A stretch of 64,000 nt of DNA from Bacillus sp. FJAT-44742 (GCF_002797315.1 NZ_KZ454936.1:2799645-2863644); one strand, 5' to 3'; positions 1 through 8,854 are shown, counted from the stretch's first letter. Program-made: numbers and translations. The notes: generated from the letters alone by a model not told the origin.

Positions 1-1620
1 ATAACTTACTTGTTCTTCTAAATGTTTTTCCCAGCCAGCTTTGTTTATCGTATCTCTGACCTGGCCTTTCACATTGGCAAACCAAAAACGTATCCCTTTC
101 CTTTGGAAACGTTCAACGATCTCTTCCAGGCTCCGCGCTGCTACTGTATCAATATCGTTCACACCGGACATTTCCATCATGATCCATTTTGCTTCCGGCT
201 TTTCCAAGTGAAGACTTTTTATTTCTTCCTCCAGATAATTTATATTAGCAAAATGAATATTAGAATCTATTCTTATCAGCAAGACGTTTTTCACTGTTTT
301 TGCTCCAGGAAAACGATTTACTGCGCGGAACGCTTGCTCTTCTTCCAAATAACCTACCTCTACTACATTAGGCTTAGCACTTCTCCTAACTAATATAAGA
401 AGGGTGAATACTGCTCCTAAAATAATTCCCCATTGTATTCCAACAAATAATGTCACAAAAAAGGTAAATACCCATACCCAGCCTTCAAAAGGTTTGACTT
501 TAAACAGGTATTTCATTTGCTTAGTGTCGATCAGCTTGTATACGGCCATGATAATAATAGAAGCAAGAACAGCGTTTGGTAAATAATAAAAGTAAGATGT
601 AAAAAAGAGCAAGGTAACCAAAACACCACAGGCGGTAATAACTGAGGTAAACTGAGTGGCACCCCCGGTTTCATGGTTGACTGCTGTTCTGGAGAAACTT
701 CCGTTTACAGGAAAAGATTGAAAGAAAGATCCTGCAATATTCGCAAGGCCCAGCGCTTTTAATTCTTTGTTTGGCTTAACTGTATATTTTTCTTTACTGG
801 CCACTGCCTTTGCAATAGCCAGTGACTCCATAAAGCCAATAAGAGCTATCGTAAGAGCCATTGGAAACAGTAATTGTACGTTATCCAAAGTCAAGTTTGG
901 AAATACCAAGGAAGGAAATCCTCCTGGTACGTCCCCTACAATTTGAATTCCGGTATCCTCCAGGCCAAGTACAGAGACAGCCCCGATTGACAAGAGAACA
1001 ATGAGCAAAGGACCTGGGATTCGAGGGTGAATTTTTTTGAAGATAAATAGTAGCAGGATACTGGCCAGACCTATAGCTACTGTTGTGAAATGAACGTCTG
1101 ATAATCTATTAAATAACTCAAGTAGTATGACTTGTACCTGCAAATAGTTCCCCAAATTTATTCCTAAAATATGTTCTATTTGACTTATCCCAATGACGAT
1201 AGCTACAGCTGATGTGTAACCGCTCAGCACAGAATGAGGGATGAACTTTACAATAAACCCGGCTCTAAATAACCCTAATAATAGTTGTATAAAACCAACC
1301 ATAACAGCAAGAATAAGAACATAAGAGATATATTCAGCGGAACCAGGTTCTGCAAATACAGAAACCCCTGTAAAAACCAGCAAGGAAGAAACAGCGACAG
1401 GTCCTACCGACAAATGTTTAGACGAGCCAAAAATGGCATAGATAATAAGAGGGATCGTGGAGGCATACAAACCCATTTCTGGCGGGACGCCAGCCAGCAT
1501 AGCATAAGCCATCCCTTGAGGTATAAGCATAACGAATAGAGTAAGACCGGCTATAAAGTCCTGCCTGAACAAATTTTTATTATAGCTTGGAACTAAGTGG
1601 TGTAGCTGCTTTTTGTTCAT
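1..1620 (-). CDS. SulP family inorganic anion transporter with STAS domain (3' end beyond window)
   Basis: Reading from an ATG at 1620 on the minus strand, 540 codons stay open to base 1, so the gene is intact here and only its C-terminus lies outside the window. The start has a GGAGAGGG ribosome site. The N-terminal two thirds is hydrophobic with SulP hallmarks: IPQGMAYAMLAGVPPEMGLY near residues 35-55 and SVGPVAVSSLLV near 70. From about residue 430 a soluble STAS domain follows, with the strand-loop-helix segment MEMSGVNDIDTVAA near residue 485. Family members move sulfate, bicarbonate or other anions across the cytoplasmic membrane by proton or sodium symport, and the STAS domain serves assembly or regulation. 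The substrate cannot be read from the sequence. No sulfate-assimilation gene is adjacent, so bicarbonate is equally possible. Confidence 0.9.
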   Translation of the reverse strand, partial: MNKKQLHHLVPSYNKNLFRQDFIAGLTLFVMLIPQGMAYAMLAGVPPEMGLYASTIPLIIYAIFGSSKHLSVGPVAVSSLLVFTGVSVFAEPGSAEYISYVLILAVMVGFIQLLLGLFRAGFIVKFIPHSVLSGYTSAVAIVIGISQIEHILGINLGNYLQVQVILLELFNRLSDVHFTTVAIGLASILLLFIFKKIHPRIPGPLLIVLLSIGAVSVLGLEDTGIQIVGDVPGGFPSLVFPNLTLDNVQLLFPMALTIALIGFMESLAIAKAVASKEKYTVKPNKELKALGLANIAGSFFQSFPVNGSFSRTAVNHETGGATQFTSVITACGVLVTLLFFTSYFYYLPNAVLASIIIMAVYKLIDTKQMKYLFKVKPFEGWVWVFTFFVTLFVGIQWGIILGAVFTLLILVRRSAKPNVVEVGYLEEEQAFRAVNRFPGAKTVKNVLLIRIDSNIHFANINYLEEEIKSLHLEKPEAKWIMMEMSGVNDIDTVAARSLEEIVERFQRKGIRFWFANVKGQVRDTINKAGWEKHLEEQVSY

Positions 1621-1779
1621 GTCCCTCTCCACCCTAATATAGTCTTTAAATACATGTTATATCCTAAGCAAATTAATTTTAACCTAAATCGTTAAACTCT
1701 TACTAGAAAGTTTTCTACATATTCATTGTGTCTTCCACAATGGCTGACAGCCCAAATGGCTATCATCTTCTTACAGTAA

Positions 1780-1961
1780 GGCTTTGTTACATTTTGCTGT
1801 GGACTTTTGTGAAGTGACGCTTGCATCCACCTAAAGATCCACAGGCGAAATCTACTTCATTCGCAGTTCCCTTCACGGTGTCTTCTATGCCTATAGGCGC
1901 CTCGAGCTTTATCTACAATCAAATGACTTAAAAAGAATCATCATTCGCCTTTAACAGAGCC
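1780..1961. repeat. MITE-like dispersed repeat, copy 1
   Basis: An AT-rich non-coding element bounded by imperfect inverted termini: GGCTTTGTTAC at 1780-1790 and, on the other strand, GGCTCTGTTA ending at 1961. A diverged second copy lies at 15176-15403 and shares the left end GGCTTTGTTACATTTTG, an internal GTGTCTTCTAT block and the right-end core. No open reading frame is inside. It fits a non-autonomous insertion-sequence derivative. The internal layout also recalls the short palindromic intergenic repeats common in Bacillaceae, so its origin is uncertain. The remaining non-coding sequence of 1621-2137 holds only the hairpins listed separately. Confidence 0.55.
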
Positions 1962-1970
1962 TAAAATAAA

Positions 1971-1995
1971 AATCAACTCTTTTTGGAGTTGACGT
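1971..1995 (-). terminator. Intrinsic terminator, probably of the aldehyde dehydrogenase operon
   Basis: On the minus strand CAACTC and GAGTTG pair around a short loop and are followed by ATTTTTATTTT. It lies about 145 bases beyond the aldehyde dehydrogenase stop codon. A second hairpin with CTGTC/GACAG arms near 2070-2095 is closer to the gene but lacks a T run. Confidence 0.55.
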
Positions 1996-2137
1996 GAAAT
2001 GGGAAATGAATATATTTAGTATCATCTATAAGGTCACTTATAAAAGATTTGAATCCTTACAGTTTGAAGGGGCCTGTCCTATATGACAGATACCCCACAA
2101 AACAATTTATTATAACTGGAACTTACTATTTGTCTGA

Positions 2138-3607
2138 TTAGAACCAGTTGAGAGGCTGAGGAGCTGTATTCTCAAATACGTGTTTAACTTCGGTATATTC
2201 TTCTAACCCTTGTTTCCCCAATTCTCTGCCTATCCCTGAAGATTTATATCCTCCCCATGGCGCTTGAGCGAAATAAGGATGGAAATCATTAATCCAAACT
2301 GTTCCCATGCGAAGCAGGCTAGATACTCTTTGAGCTTTTTTTATGTCAGTTGTCCAAACTGCACCGGCAAGCCCATACTTGGAATCATTTGCCAGGGTAA
2401 CCGCTTGTTCCTCCGTGTTGAATTTCTCTATTGTTAAGATAGGACCAAATGTTTCTTCCTGTACAATCTCCATAGAAGTATCACAATTTGTAAATATAGT
2501 AGGTTCAAAGAAAAAGCCGCCTTGAAGCTCTTTTTGTTCTGGCCGTTTTCCGCCGGCAATAAGGTTAGCTCCTTCTTTCAGACCGGTTTCAACATATTTT
2601 TCTACTTTTTCACGATGTTCCTTTGAAATAAGTGGACCAGATTGTGTAGAGTCAACAAACCCGCTGCCAAGTTTAATATTCTTCGTCCGGCTTACTAAAG
2701 CCTCCACAAATTCATCATGAATCGTGTCTTGAACAAGGAGGCGAGCACCTGCCGAGCATACTTGGCCAGCATGGAAAAAGACTGCATTTAATGCCTGGTC
2801 AACCGCTGTTTCAAAATCAGCATCTTCAAACACTACGTTAGGGTTTTTCCCTCCAAGTTCCAAAGCTATCTTTTTAAAGTTTCCCGTAGCAGCTGTCATT
2901 ACCTTTCTGCCTGTTTCAATGCCGCCGGTAAAGGAAATAAGATCAACGTCATGACTTTCAGACAGAGTCTGGCCCGTTTTTGCTCCGTTTCCAAGCACCA
3001 GATTTACTACCCCATTTGGAATACCGGTTTCTTCTATTAATTCGGTTACTTTAATGGTAGTGAGAGGGGTAATTTCACTTGGTTTAACAATAATAGTGTT
3101 GCCTGCAGCCAATGCAGGAGCTATCTTCCACGCTGCCTGCAGAAGAGGATAATTCCACGGCGTAATTTGCCCGCACACACCCACTGGTTCCCGAACAATT
3201 TTGCTTGTAGAATCAGGTATAGGGGAATCAATGATTTCCCCGCCATCTTTGTCTGCCAGACCTCCGTAGTACCGAAAGACTTCTATAATATCGTCCATGT
3301 CGGCATAGCTTTCCGTCAACGTTTTTCCGGTGTCCAGGGTTTCAAGCTCCGCGAGCTCTTTTTTATCCCTCTCAATGAATTCAGCAACTTTTGTGACTAA
3401 TTTGCCTCGTTCCGTTCCGGTTGTACGGCGCCATTCTCCTGAATCAAACGCTTTTCTTGCAGCACTAATAGCAGCCTTTGTATCCTGCTCATCCCCTTCT
3501 GGCACTTCTGCAATGACTTCTTGGTTAAAGGGGTTGATAATGGTCCGGGTTTGACCAGATACGGCTGACACCCAGCTTCCGTCTATATACATTTTTTTAT
3601 GATACAT
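2138..3607 (-). CDS. gbsA: Betaine-aldehyde dehydrogenase (GbsA/BetB type)
   Basis: An aldehyde dehydrogenase of 489 residues, the full family length, with closest resemblance to Bacillus GbsA. The N-terminus MYIDGSWVSAVSGQTRTIIN and the following NPFNQEVIAEV are typical of that group. The active-site parts are present: TPWNYP with Asn152, LELGGKNPN with Glu250, and GQVCSAGAR with nucleophile Cys284. GbsA oxidises glycine betaine aldehyde to glycine betaine with NAD+, the last step in making the osmoprotectant from choline. Here it ends a four-gene operon (52 bases after the reductase) and lacks the usual partners gbsB (choline dehydrogenase) and gbsR. Its substrate in this setting may therefore be another aldehyde made by the operon. 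AAGGAGG precedes the ATG. Confidence 0.85.
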   Translation of the reverse strand: MYHKKMYIDGSWVSAVSGQTRTIINPFNQEVIAEVPEGDEQDTKAAISAARKAFDSGEWRRTTGTERGKLVTKVAEFIERDKKELAELETLDTGKTLTESYADMDDIIEVFRYYGGLADKDGGEIIDSPIPDSTSKIVREPVGVCGQITPWNYPLLQAAWKIAPALAAGNTIIVKPSEITPLTTIKVTELIEETGIPNGVVNLVLGNGAKTGQTLSESHDVDLISFTGGIETGRKVMTAATGNFKKIALELGGKNPNVVFEDADFETAVDQALNAVFFHAGQVCSAGARLLVQDTIHDEFVEALVSRTKNIKLGSGFVDSTQSGPLISKEHREKVEKYVETGLKEGANLIAGGKRPEQKELQGGFFFEPTIFTNCDTSMEIVQEETFGPILTIEKFNTEEQAVTLANDSKYGLAGAVWTTDIKKAQRVSSLLRMGTVWINDFHPYFAQAPWGGYKSSGIGRELGKQGLEEYTEVKHVFENTAPQPLNWF

Positions 3608-3659
3608 TGGTAACCTCCTTGTGTGTAAATCATATTGCTGAGTTAATGGTTTTTCCTCT

Positions 3660-4664
3660 TTAGGCCATCACACTGGTACTATGAGGGGGCTGAACTTTCG
3701 TTTCAGGATCTATATAATGCTTTGCCTGGCTAATTGCTGTCGGGGCTTCGCCGAAGCCTGAGGCAATTAGCTTTACTTTCCCGTCATAGGTAGCAATATC
3801 ACCGGCTGCGTATATACCCGGGATATTCGTTTCCATTTTCTGGTTGACTACTATTGAGTTCTTTTCGATTTCCAGTCCCCATTCTTTAATAGCTCCAAGG
3901 CTTGATAAAAACCCATGGTTTACAACCAGGGAGTCTATTTCAAGGTGTTCTGTGTCTTCTCCCTTGCTTTCTTTAAGAACAACTGTCTCAATGTAGTCAT
4001 CCTTGCCTATTAATTCCTCTATCACTACGGGAGTTTTTATCCGTACACTTGACTCCCTCAATTGATTTACGCTGTGTTCATGAGCCCTGAATTTATCTCT
4101 GCGGTGAATAAGTGTAACTTCACTTGCAATATCCTCAAGCATAAGTGCCCAGTCCACGGCAGAATCTCCTCCACCGGCAACGCAAACTCTTTTGTCCTGA
4201 TATGCCTGCAGGTCTGTAATCGAGTAAAAAAGATTATTCCCCTCATACTTATATGAACTTTCATCTTTAAGACGCCTTGGTTGAAATGCACCTGCGCCCC
4301 CTGTAATGATCACGGTCCTGGAGTAATGAACAGCTTTTGTGGAGGTTACTTTGAACAACTGCTCGTCAAGTTTCTCAACATATTGAACATTTTCCTCCAG
4401 ACATACTTCAGGATTAAACTGCTTTGCCTGTTCTTCTAGCTGGTTAATCAGATCTTTGGCTAACACTTTTGGAAAACCAGCCACATCATAAATATATTTT
4501 TCAGGATAAAGAGCCATCAGCTGGCCGCCTAACTGAGGCAGGCTGTCAATGACTTTCACGGACATTTCACGCATGCCTCCGTAGAAAGCTGTAAATAAAC
4601 CTACTGGCCCTCCGCCAATAATAATGGCATCCACTACGTTATTTTCTTGGGTCATTTTTATCAC
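3660..4664 (-). CDS. Ferredoxin--NADP(+) reductase, YumC (thioredoxin-reductase-like) type
   Basis: A 334-residue flavoprotein. The FAD-binding GGGPVG is at residues 17-22 and the NADPH-binding GGGDSA at 164-169. A C-terminal [17 protein letters not shown] block closes the FAD site. The redox-active CxxC of thioredoxin reductases is absent, which places it with the YumC-type reductases that pass NADPH electrons to ferredoxin. It lies 11 bases after the Rieske gene in the same operon, so the natural inference is an NADPH-to-reductase-to-Rieske electron chain. Most Bacillaceae carry a housekeeping yumC elsewhere. This copy is probably dedicated to the operon, but that cannot be tested from this window. 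Confidence 0.85.
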   Translation of the reverse strand: MIKMTQENNVVDAIIIGGGPVGLFTAFYGGMREMSVKVIDSLPQLGGQLMALYPEKYIYDVAGFPKVLAKDLINQLEEQAKQFNPEVCLEENVQYVEKLDEQLFKVTSTKAVHYSRTVIITGGAGAFQPRRLKDESSYKYEGNNLFYSITDLQAYQDKRVCVAGGGDSAVDWALMLEDIASEVTLIHRRDKFRAHEHSVNQLRESSVRIKTPVVIEELIGKDDYIETVVLKESKGEDTEHLEIDSLVVNHGFLSSLGAIKEWGLEIEKNSIVVNQKMETNIPGIYAAGDIATYDGKVKLIASGFGEAPTAISQAKHYIDPETKVQPPHSTSVMA

Positions 4665-4675
4665 CTTACTGTGTG

Positions 4676-5035
4676 TTATTTATAGACAATGACGTTTTCA
4701 TCTTCCACGCGTACTTGAAAATGTGCCAGCTTTTTTTCAGGGGCAGCCAGCATTCTGCCTTCATTTTTAATATCAAATTCTCTCCCATGCCAAGGGCAGC
4801 GTAGAATTTCTCCTTTGTGACAGTAGTCATAGCTTCCCGGCTTACTATTACTTGTCGTTGCTCCGCATATTAAACCTTTCTCAAGACGAGCTCCTTGATG
4901 AATGCATTGATTCATAAAGGCATAGAACTCTCCGTCTGGTGTCCGGCACACCACGATATTTTGTTTTCCAAAATACGACTCTTTGATTTCACCAGGCTGT
5001 ACGTCAGACGTTTTACAAACGATTTGCTCTTTCAT
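4676..5035 (-). CDS. Small Rieske [2Fe-2S] protein (ferredoxin type)
   Basis: A 119-residue protein consisting only of a Rieske fold. The two cluster-binding boxes are Cys44-x-His46 ([10 protein letters not shown]) and Cys80-x2-His83 ([11 protein letters not shown]). About 30 residues separate them, with two further cysteines (57 and 72), more than in most bacterial Rieske ferredoxins. There is no transmembrane anchor or signal peptide, so it should be a soluble cytoplasmic electron carrier, as in the ferredoxin components of ring-hydroxylating or N-demethylating oxygenases. No oxygenase large subunit lies nearby. The start is 2 bases after the amidohydrolase stop, so translation is probably coupled. 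Confidence 0.85.
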   Translation of the reverse strand: MKEQIVCKTSDVQPGEIKESYFGKQNIVVCRTPDGEFYAFMNQCIHQGARLEKGLICGATTSNSKPGSYDYCHKGEILRCPWHGREFDIKNEGRMLAAPEKKLAHFQVRVEDENVIVYK

Positions 5036-5037
5036 AA

Positions 5038-6108
5038 TTATCCCTCCCTCGTCTTAGGCAGCTTAGGATAAAATGCCTTTGCGTTGTCTGCGAATATTTT
5101 TTTCTTAAGTTCCGGGTCCATACTTGGAAGCGCACGGTCAGGAGAGTCAAAGTCCCAGTGGGGATAATCAGTGGAGAAGCACAGAATTTCGTCCGTTCCC
5201 ATCTGCTCTATAAGTGACATAAACTCCTTCTTATTCAACTCTTCTGCAGGCTGAGTGGTCACTCGAATTTGTTCTTTCATAATTTGACTAGGTTTTCTTT
5301 TCAGCCATGGCACTTCATGTCGCAAGTCACGATATTGCTGGTCCATTTTCCACATAAGGTGCGGAACCCAGGTGAATCCTCCTTCGATCATGATAAGACC
5401 AAGGTTTGGAAACTTATCAAATACACCGTTAAAGATCATGTTGGTGATTTGTTTCATGTGAGCAGTAGGGATTAACGTATGCCACTCAATGAAGTATCTT
5501 GGCCATTTGCCGTAATAAACCGGCGGTTCATTGTGATGCATACCGATCATTAGGTCATGTTTTTCAGCCGCTTCAAATATCGGATGATAATACGGATCTC
5601 CCCACATAATGTCATCAATTGGAAGGAGTACCTGAACCATTTTTGGATGAGAGCCGACTCTCTCAATCTCTTTTACAGCATTATGAGGTTCCTGGGCCGC
5701 AATATGGACAGATCCATATAAACGGTCATCCTTTTCGAGCCAGTTTTCAATTTGCCAATCATTGTAAGCTGAAGCTAGAGCTGCAGCCATCTCGTACCAG
5801 CCATGCATAGATGATGGAGATGGATCTAACGCACCGGTTAAAATACCGAACTCATGGCCAATATCATCTAATAGCTGCTTTTGCATAAAAGGCAGGTCAG
5901 TTCCGGCCGGCCTGCCGTCAGGAAGAATCGCATCAGCTCTGTCCACTCCGGCTGTGGCCGGCTGTGTATAGGGCATATGCTTTTCCTGGATCCAATGACA
6001 GTTGGCAATGTAATGTTTATACGGCTCATCTAAATAATCTAGTATATCTTTATATTGAATACGTTCATGAATATCAGTATCTACAATTGCAATTTTATTT
6101 TTAGACAA
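5038..6108 (-). CDS. Amidohydrolase-2 family metal-dependent hydrolase/decarboxylase
   Basis: A 356-residue TIM-barrel protein of the Amidohydrolase_2/ACMSD-like group. Metal-site candidates are the N-terminal DTDIHE (Asp12, His14), HH at 191-192 in GMHHNEPP, Glu242 in IEGG, and Asp314 in FSTDYPHWD. The family includes non-oxidative decarboxylases (ACMSD, gamma-resorcylate) and C-C or C-N hydrolases, so the reaction is not assigned. It is the first gene of the operon, followed after 2 bases by the Rieske gene. The upstream region carries a promoter and tandem repeats. Similar proteins often occur in catabolic clusters. The proximity to a BCCT transporter suggests a zwitterionic or quaternary-amine substrate, which is inference only. 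Confidence 0.75.
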   Translation of the reverse strand: MSKNKIAIVDTDIHERIQYKDILDYLDEPYKHYIANCHWIQEKHMPYTQPATAGVDRADAILPDGRPAGTDLPFMQKQLLDDIGHEFGILTGALDPSPSSMHGWYEMAAALASAYNDWQIENWLEKDDRLYGSVHIAAQEPHNAVKEIERVGSHPKMVQVLLPIDDIMWGDPYYHPIFEAAEKHDLMIGMHHNEPPVYYGKWPRYFIEWHTLIPTAHMKQITNMIFNGVFDKFPNLGLIMIEGGFTWVPHLMWKMDQQYRDLRHEVPWLKRKPSQIMKEQIRVTTQPAEELNKKEFMSLIEQMGTDEILCFSTDYPHWDFDSPDRALPSMDPELKKKIFADNAKAFYPKLPKTREG

Positions 6109-6145
6109 TGGTATTCCTCCTTCACAGTTTTCGCGAGCAAGTAAA

Positions 6146-6175
6146 ATAGTACCAGTGGTTAGAAAGATTCTCCAA
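6146..6175 (-). promoter_or_regulatory. Sigma-A-like promoter of the amidohydrolase-Rieske-FNR-gbsA operon
   Basis: On the minus strand TTGGAG (6170-6175) and TACTAT (6146-6151) are 18 bases apart, and TGG precedes the -10 as an extended -10 element. It lies about 40 bases upstream of the amidohydrolase start, and the four 10-bp repeats begin about 35 bases further upstream, where an activator would bind. A GG/GC pair nearby has the wrong spacing for sigma-54. Confidence 0.5.
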
Positions 6176-6210
6176 ACACACTGAGAGCGGGTGAGTGCGG
6201 TTTAGAATGC

Positions 6211-6250
6211 TCAGTGACATTCAGTGAAAGCCAGTGAAGGCCAGTGACAG
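6211..6250. repeat. Four tandem 10-bp direct repeats (YCAGTGAnnn) in the divergent regulatory region
   Basis: Units start at 6211, 6221, 6231 and 6241, each with core CAGTGA preceded by T or C. The exact 10-base period puts every copy on the same face of the helix. The array lies in the 520-bp gap between the divergent BCCT gene and the amidohydrolase operon, just upstream of the operon's promoter. It is probably an array of operator sites for an unidentified regulator. Apart from this and two promoters I see nothing else defined in the gap. Confidence 0.7.
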
Positions 6251-6523
6251 TTTTTTAATTTTTGAATAATCAGCATTCCTGAATAAAGCTCGTGGCGGCT
6301 TTCTGGCTTTGTGAGGACGGCTTTCTTTTAGTTGGGAGATACAATCATCAGGGGTAAAGGAAGTGGAAAAGAGAAGGAGAATTCAGCCGATTCCTTTGGC
6401 CTTTTTTGTATTGAATGGATGTAAGGCAGTAGGAAAGTCTTAGAATTAATTTCAAATGTACTTCAGAACAGTGTTAATGTCGTTTTATGTGTTTTTATTG
6501 TCGAATATTTAATAAATTCCGGT

Positions 6524-6552
6524 TTGCAATCAATTTAAAAGATGTGTAACAT
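6524..6552 (+). promoter_or_regulatory. Sigma-A-like promoter of the first BCCT gene
   Basis: TTGCAA (6524-6529), a 17-base spacer and TAACAT (6547-6552) lie about 75 bases upstream of the ATG at 6629. Confidence 0.5.
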
Positions 6553-6628
6553 ATGAAACTGTTGCTGAAAAACCCTCTATCATCTCTTCTGATTTTCAAA
6601 ACTATAAAACTATCTTCGAGGTGAGTAT

Positions 6629-8161
6629 ATGAAACATGCAACATTAGTTTTTTGGTACGGACTTGCTATTTGCGGCTTGTTTGTACTCTGGGGAGCTGCA
6701 GCTCCTGAGCATTTGGAAAGTGTGACACTGACGACAACTGCTTTTATCTCTGACTGGTTTGGATGGTATTATATCCTGCTGATTATGGTCATACTAGCCT
6801 TTTGCATTTACTTAATATTTTCAAGATTTAATAAAATAAAGCTAGGCAAGGACAGTGACAAGCCTGAATTCAGCCTTCCCACATGGTTTGCTATGTTGTT
6901 TAGTGCCGGAATGGGAATAGGATTGATTTTTTGGACAACGGCTGAACCCATCTCTCATGCTTTCATAAGCAGCCCCAGCGGTGAGGAGGGGACATCTCAA
7001 GCTATTAAAGAATCCCTTCAGTATTCTTTTTTTCACTGGGGAGTTCATGCTTGGGCCGTCTATGCCCTTGTAGCTTTAGTGTTAGCATATTTTAAGTTTC
7101 ACAAAGGTTATCCTGGTTTAATCAGCGCGACACTTGTTCCTATTTTTGGGAAAGAACGTATGGAGGGGACCCTGGGGAGGTTGATTGACACTCTGGCCAT
7201 CATTGCAACAGTGGTAGGGGTAGCTGCAACTCTTGGCTTTGGGTCTGCGCAAATCAATGAAGGGTTAGCCTATCTCATCAACACACCGAGTAACTATGGC
7301 TTTCAATTGCTAATCCTAGTGGTAGCAACTGTATTATTTATTATTTCAGCATGGTCTGGCTTAAGCAAAGGAATTAAGTATTTAAGTAACATCAATATGA
7401 TTCTGGGCTTTTTACTAATGGTTCTACTATTAATTGTGGGTCCTACAGTGTATATCATGAACATGTTCACCCATTCACTCGGGGGATACATTGCCAACTT
7501 TTTTGATATGAGTTTTGAAATGGAGCCTTTAAACGAGGAAAATCGCACATGGATTGATAACTGGAAGATTTTCTATTGGGCCTGGTGGATCTCCTGGTCT
7601 CCGTTTGTTGGAATTTTTATTGCAAGAATCTCAAAAGGACGTACGATAAAAGAGTTTATGCTTGGTGTTCTATTTGTGCCTGCGTTTGTCTGCTTTATCT
7701 TTTTTGCTGTATTCGGCGTGTCAGCACTGGACATCCAGCAATCAGGCATTACAGCAATTTCCGATTATTCAATGGAAACGACCACCTTTGCTGTTCTAGA
7801 GCATTATCCGCTAGGGACCCTTCTATCGTTTCTAACGATCGTAGTCATTGCCATCTTTTTCATTACTTCAGCTGATTCTGCAACATTTGTGCTGGGTATG
7901 CTATCTACCTCCGGCTCATTAAACCCTTCAAGATCGGTGAAAATTGTTTGGGGATTATGCTTATCAGCCATGGCAGCCATCATTGTATACTTTGGAGGAA
8001 CAGACGGCCTGCAAAACGTTCTTATTATTGCAGCTTTTCCTTTCTCCATAGTAATCATGCTGATGGGATATTCCTTTTATTTATCTGCTAACAAAGAAGT
8101 ACAGGCCAAGAAAAGAAATAAAAACAAAGGGCCGAAAATAAAGTATTCAGATTCTGCGTGA
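6629..8161 (+). CDS. BCCT family osmolyte/betaine transporter
   Basis: A 510-residue integral membrane protein with about 12 transmembrane segments and the BCCT signatures: GMGIGLIFWTTAEP near residue 95, and the TM8 segment WKIFYWAWWISWSPFVGIF near 310-330 with the Trp-rich box that cages trimethylammonium groups. The family (OpuD, BetP, BetL, CaiT) imports glycine betaine, choline, carnitine or similar compounds, usually with sodium. The hydrophilic C-terminal tail is short and Lys-rich, without the long acidic osmosensing domain of BetP. GAGGTG precedes the ATG. It is transcribed divergently from the gbsA-containing operon, so it may import that operon's substrate. Confidence 0.9.
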   Translation: MKHATLVFWYGLAICGLFVLWGAAAPEHLESVTLTTTAFISDWFGWYYILLIMVILAFCIYLIFSRFNKIKLGKDSDKPEFSLPTWFAMLFSAGMGIGLIFWTTAEPISHAFISSPSGEEGTSQAIKESLQYSFFHWGVHAWAVYALVALVLAYFKFHKGYPGLISATLVPIFGKERMEGTLGRLIDTLAIIATVVGVAATLGFGSAQINEGLAYLINTPSNYGFQLLILVVATVLFIISAWSGLSKGIKYLSNINMILGFLLMVLLLIVGPTVYIMNMFTHSLGGYIANFFDMSFEMEPLNEENRTWIDNWKIFYWAWWISWSPFVGIFIARISKGRTIKEFMLGVLFVPAFVCFIFFAVFGVSALDIQQSGITAISDYSMETTTFAVLEHYPLGTLLSFLTIVVIAIFFITSADSATFVLGMLSTSGSLNPSRSVKIVWGLCLSAMAAIIVYFGGTDGLQNVLIIAAFPFSIVIMLMGYSFYLSANKEVQAKKRNKNKGPKIKYSDSA

Positions 8162-8212
8162 TTTATATGTAATTGAAAAAAACATTCTCTCAAAAGCGCA
8201 TATAGGTAAAGG

Positions 8213-8245
8213 AAAAGCCAGGGTATCTCATATCCTGGCTTTTTC
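8213..8245 (+). terminator. Intrinsic terminator between convergent BCCT and gas-vesicle genes
   Basis: AAAGCCAGG and CCTGGCTTT pair around a 10-base loop, with T runs on both sides. It can end the BCCT transcript and, read from the other strand, the gas-vesicle operon. Confidence 0.8.
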
Positions 8246-8294
8246 TATGCCATCTGCTTTGTTTCCTGAACTTTAATAGTAAAAGGATAGCTTT

Positions 8295-8519
8295 TTATTT
8301 TAACCGCTTCGTACGAGATGAATCATTTATTATTTTCTTTATCTCTTCTTCATTAGGAAGTCCCGCTTTTGCTTGAAACGTGTACTCGGTTTTTATAGTA
8401 GAAGCATCTTTCCCTTCCCCGATTTTCCTTTCCTCCACCCGCTTCGTTACGGAATGATCTGTATCTTCTAAACTATGCACCAGCTGCATGATATCATTTA
8501 GCAGGTTATTGTTTTTCAC
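8295..8519 (-). CDS. Small hypothetical protein at the end of the gas-vesicle operon
   Basis: A 74-residue charged protein (many Lys, Glu and Asp) without membrane segments or a recognisable family. Its GTG start overlaps the gvpJ stop codon as GTGA, which argues for coupled translation and a role in gas-vesicle biogenesis. It does not resemble the GvpT or GvpU proteins that follow gvpJ in Priestia megaterium, as far as I can recall those. A segment TEYTFQAKAGLPNEEEIKK near the C-terminus looks like the conserved part. It could be a chaperone-like accessory protein, but no function is claimed. Confidence 0.6.
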   Translation of the reverse strand: MKNNNLLNDIMQLVHSLEDTDHSVTKRVEERKIGEGKDASTIKTEYTFQAKAGLPNEEEIKKIINDSSRTKRLK

Positions 8520-8854
8520 CTTTCCTGTCCTCCCCTGCTTGTAACTGGATTTCCTTCCATATTTTCTTCTAATTGCTTCACGCGTTCTTGAAGCTCTCTG
8601 TTTTCTTCTTCCATCTTAATTGCTTTGGAAGAATAGTGAGGGTCATTTTCCCACCAGTCGATGCCCATTTCCTTAGCTTTATCGACAGATGCAACAAGAA
8701 GGCGTATTTTAATCGTTAGAAGCTCCACTTCTGCTAAATTAACCTTGATGTCTCCTGCTATAACTACTCCTTTATCCAACACTGTTTCCAGAACATCCAC
8801 CAGACCGCCGACTAAATTTGTCGGGTGATTTCCTGCTTGCTGAATCTCGCTCAT
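8516..8854 (-). CDS. gvpJ: Gas vesicle protein GvpJ (GvpA-family minor shell protein)
   Basis: A 112-residue protein with the GvpA/J/M fold in the first 65 residues: VDVLETVLDKGVVIAGDIKV, then LAEVELLTIKIRLLVASVDK. These match the helix-strand-strand-helix shell motif. The tail after residue 65 (GIDWWENDPHY, then a Glu/Lys-rich coiled coil) is typical of GvpJ rather than the major subunit GvpA. GvpJ is a low-abundance shell protein needed to nucleate vesicles. It follows gvpK by 39 bases and overlaps the next gene by 4. The order L-S-K-J is the same as in Priestia megaterium. Confidence 0.85.
   Translation of the reverse strand: MSEIQQAGNHPTNLVGGLVDVLETVLDKGVVIAGDIKVNLAEVELLTIKIRLLVASVDKAKEMGIDWWENDPHYSSKAIKMEEENRELQERVKQLEENMEGNPVTSRGGQER

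Noticed and set aside
4067-4291. Antisense open frame inside the ferredoxin reductase gene region
   Set aside because: It is a shadow in another frame of a clearly real gene, without a ribosome site or family match.
6130-6160. Possible sigma-54 promoter before the amidohydrolase gene
   Set aside because: TGGTAC and TTGCT are present, but the GG and GC are 13 bases apart instead of 10; a sigma-A promoter fits better.
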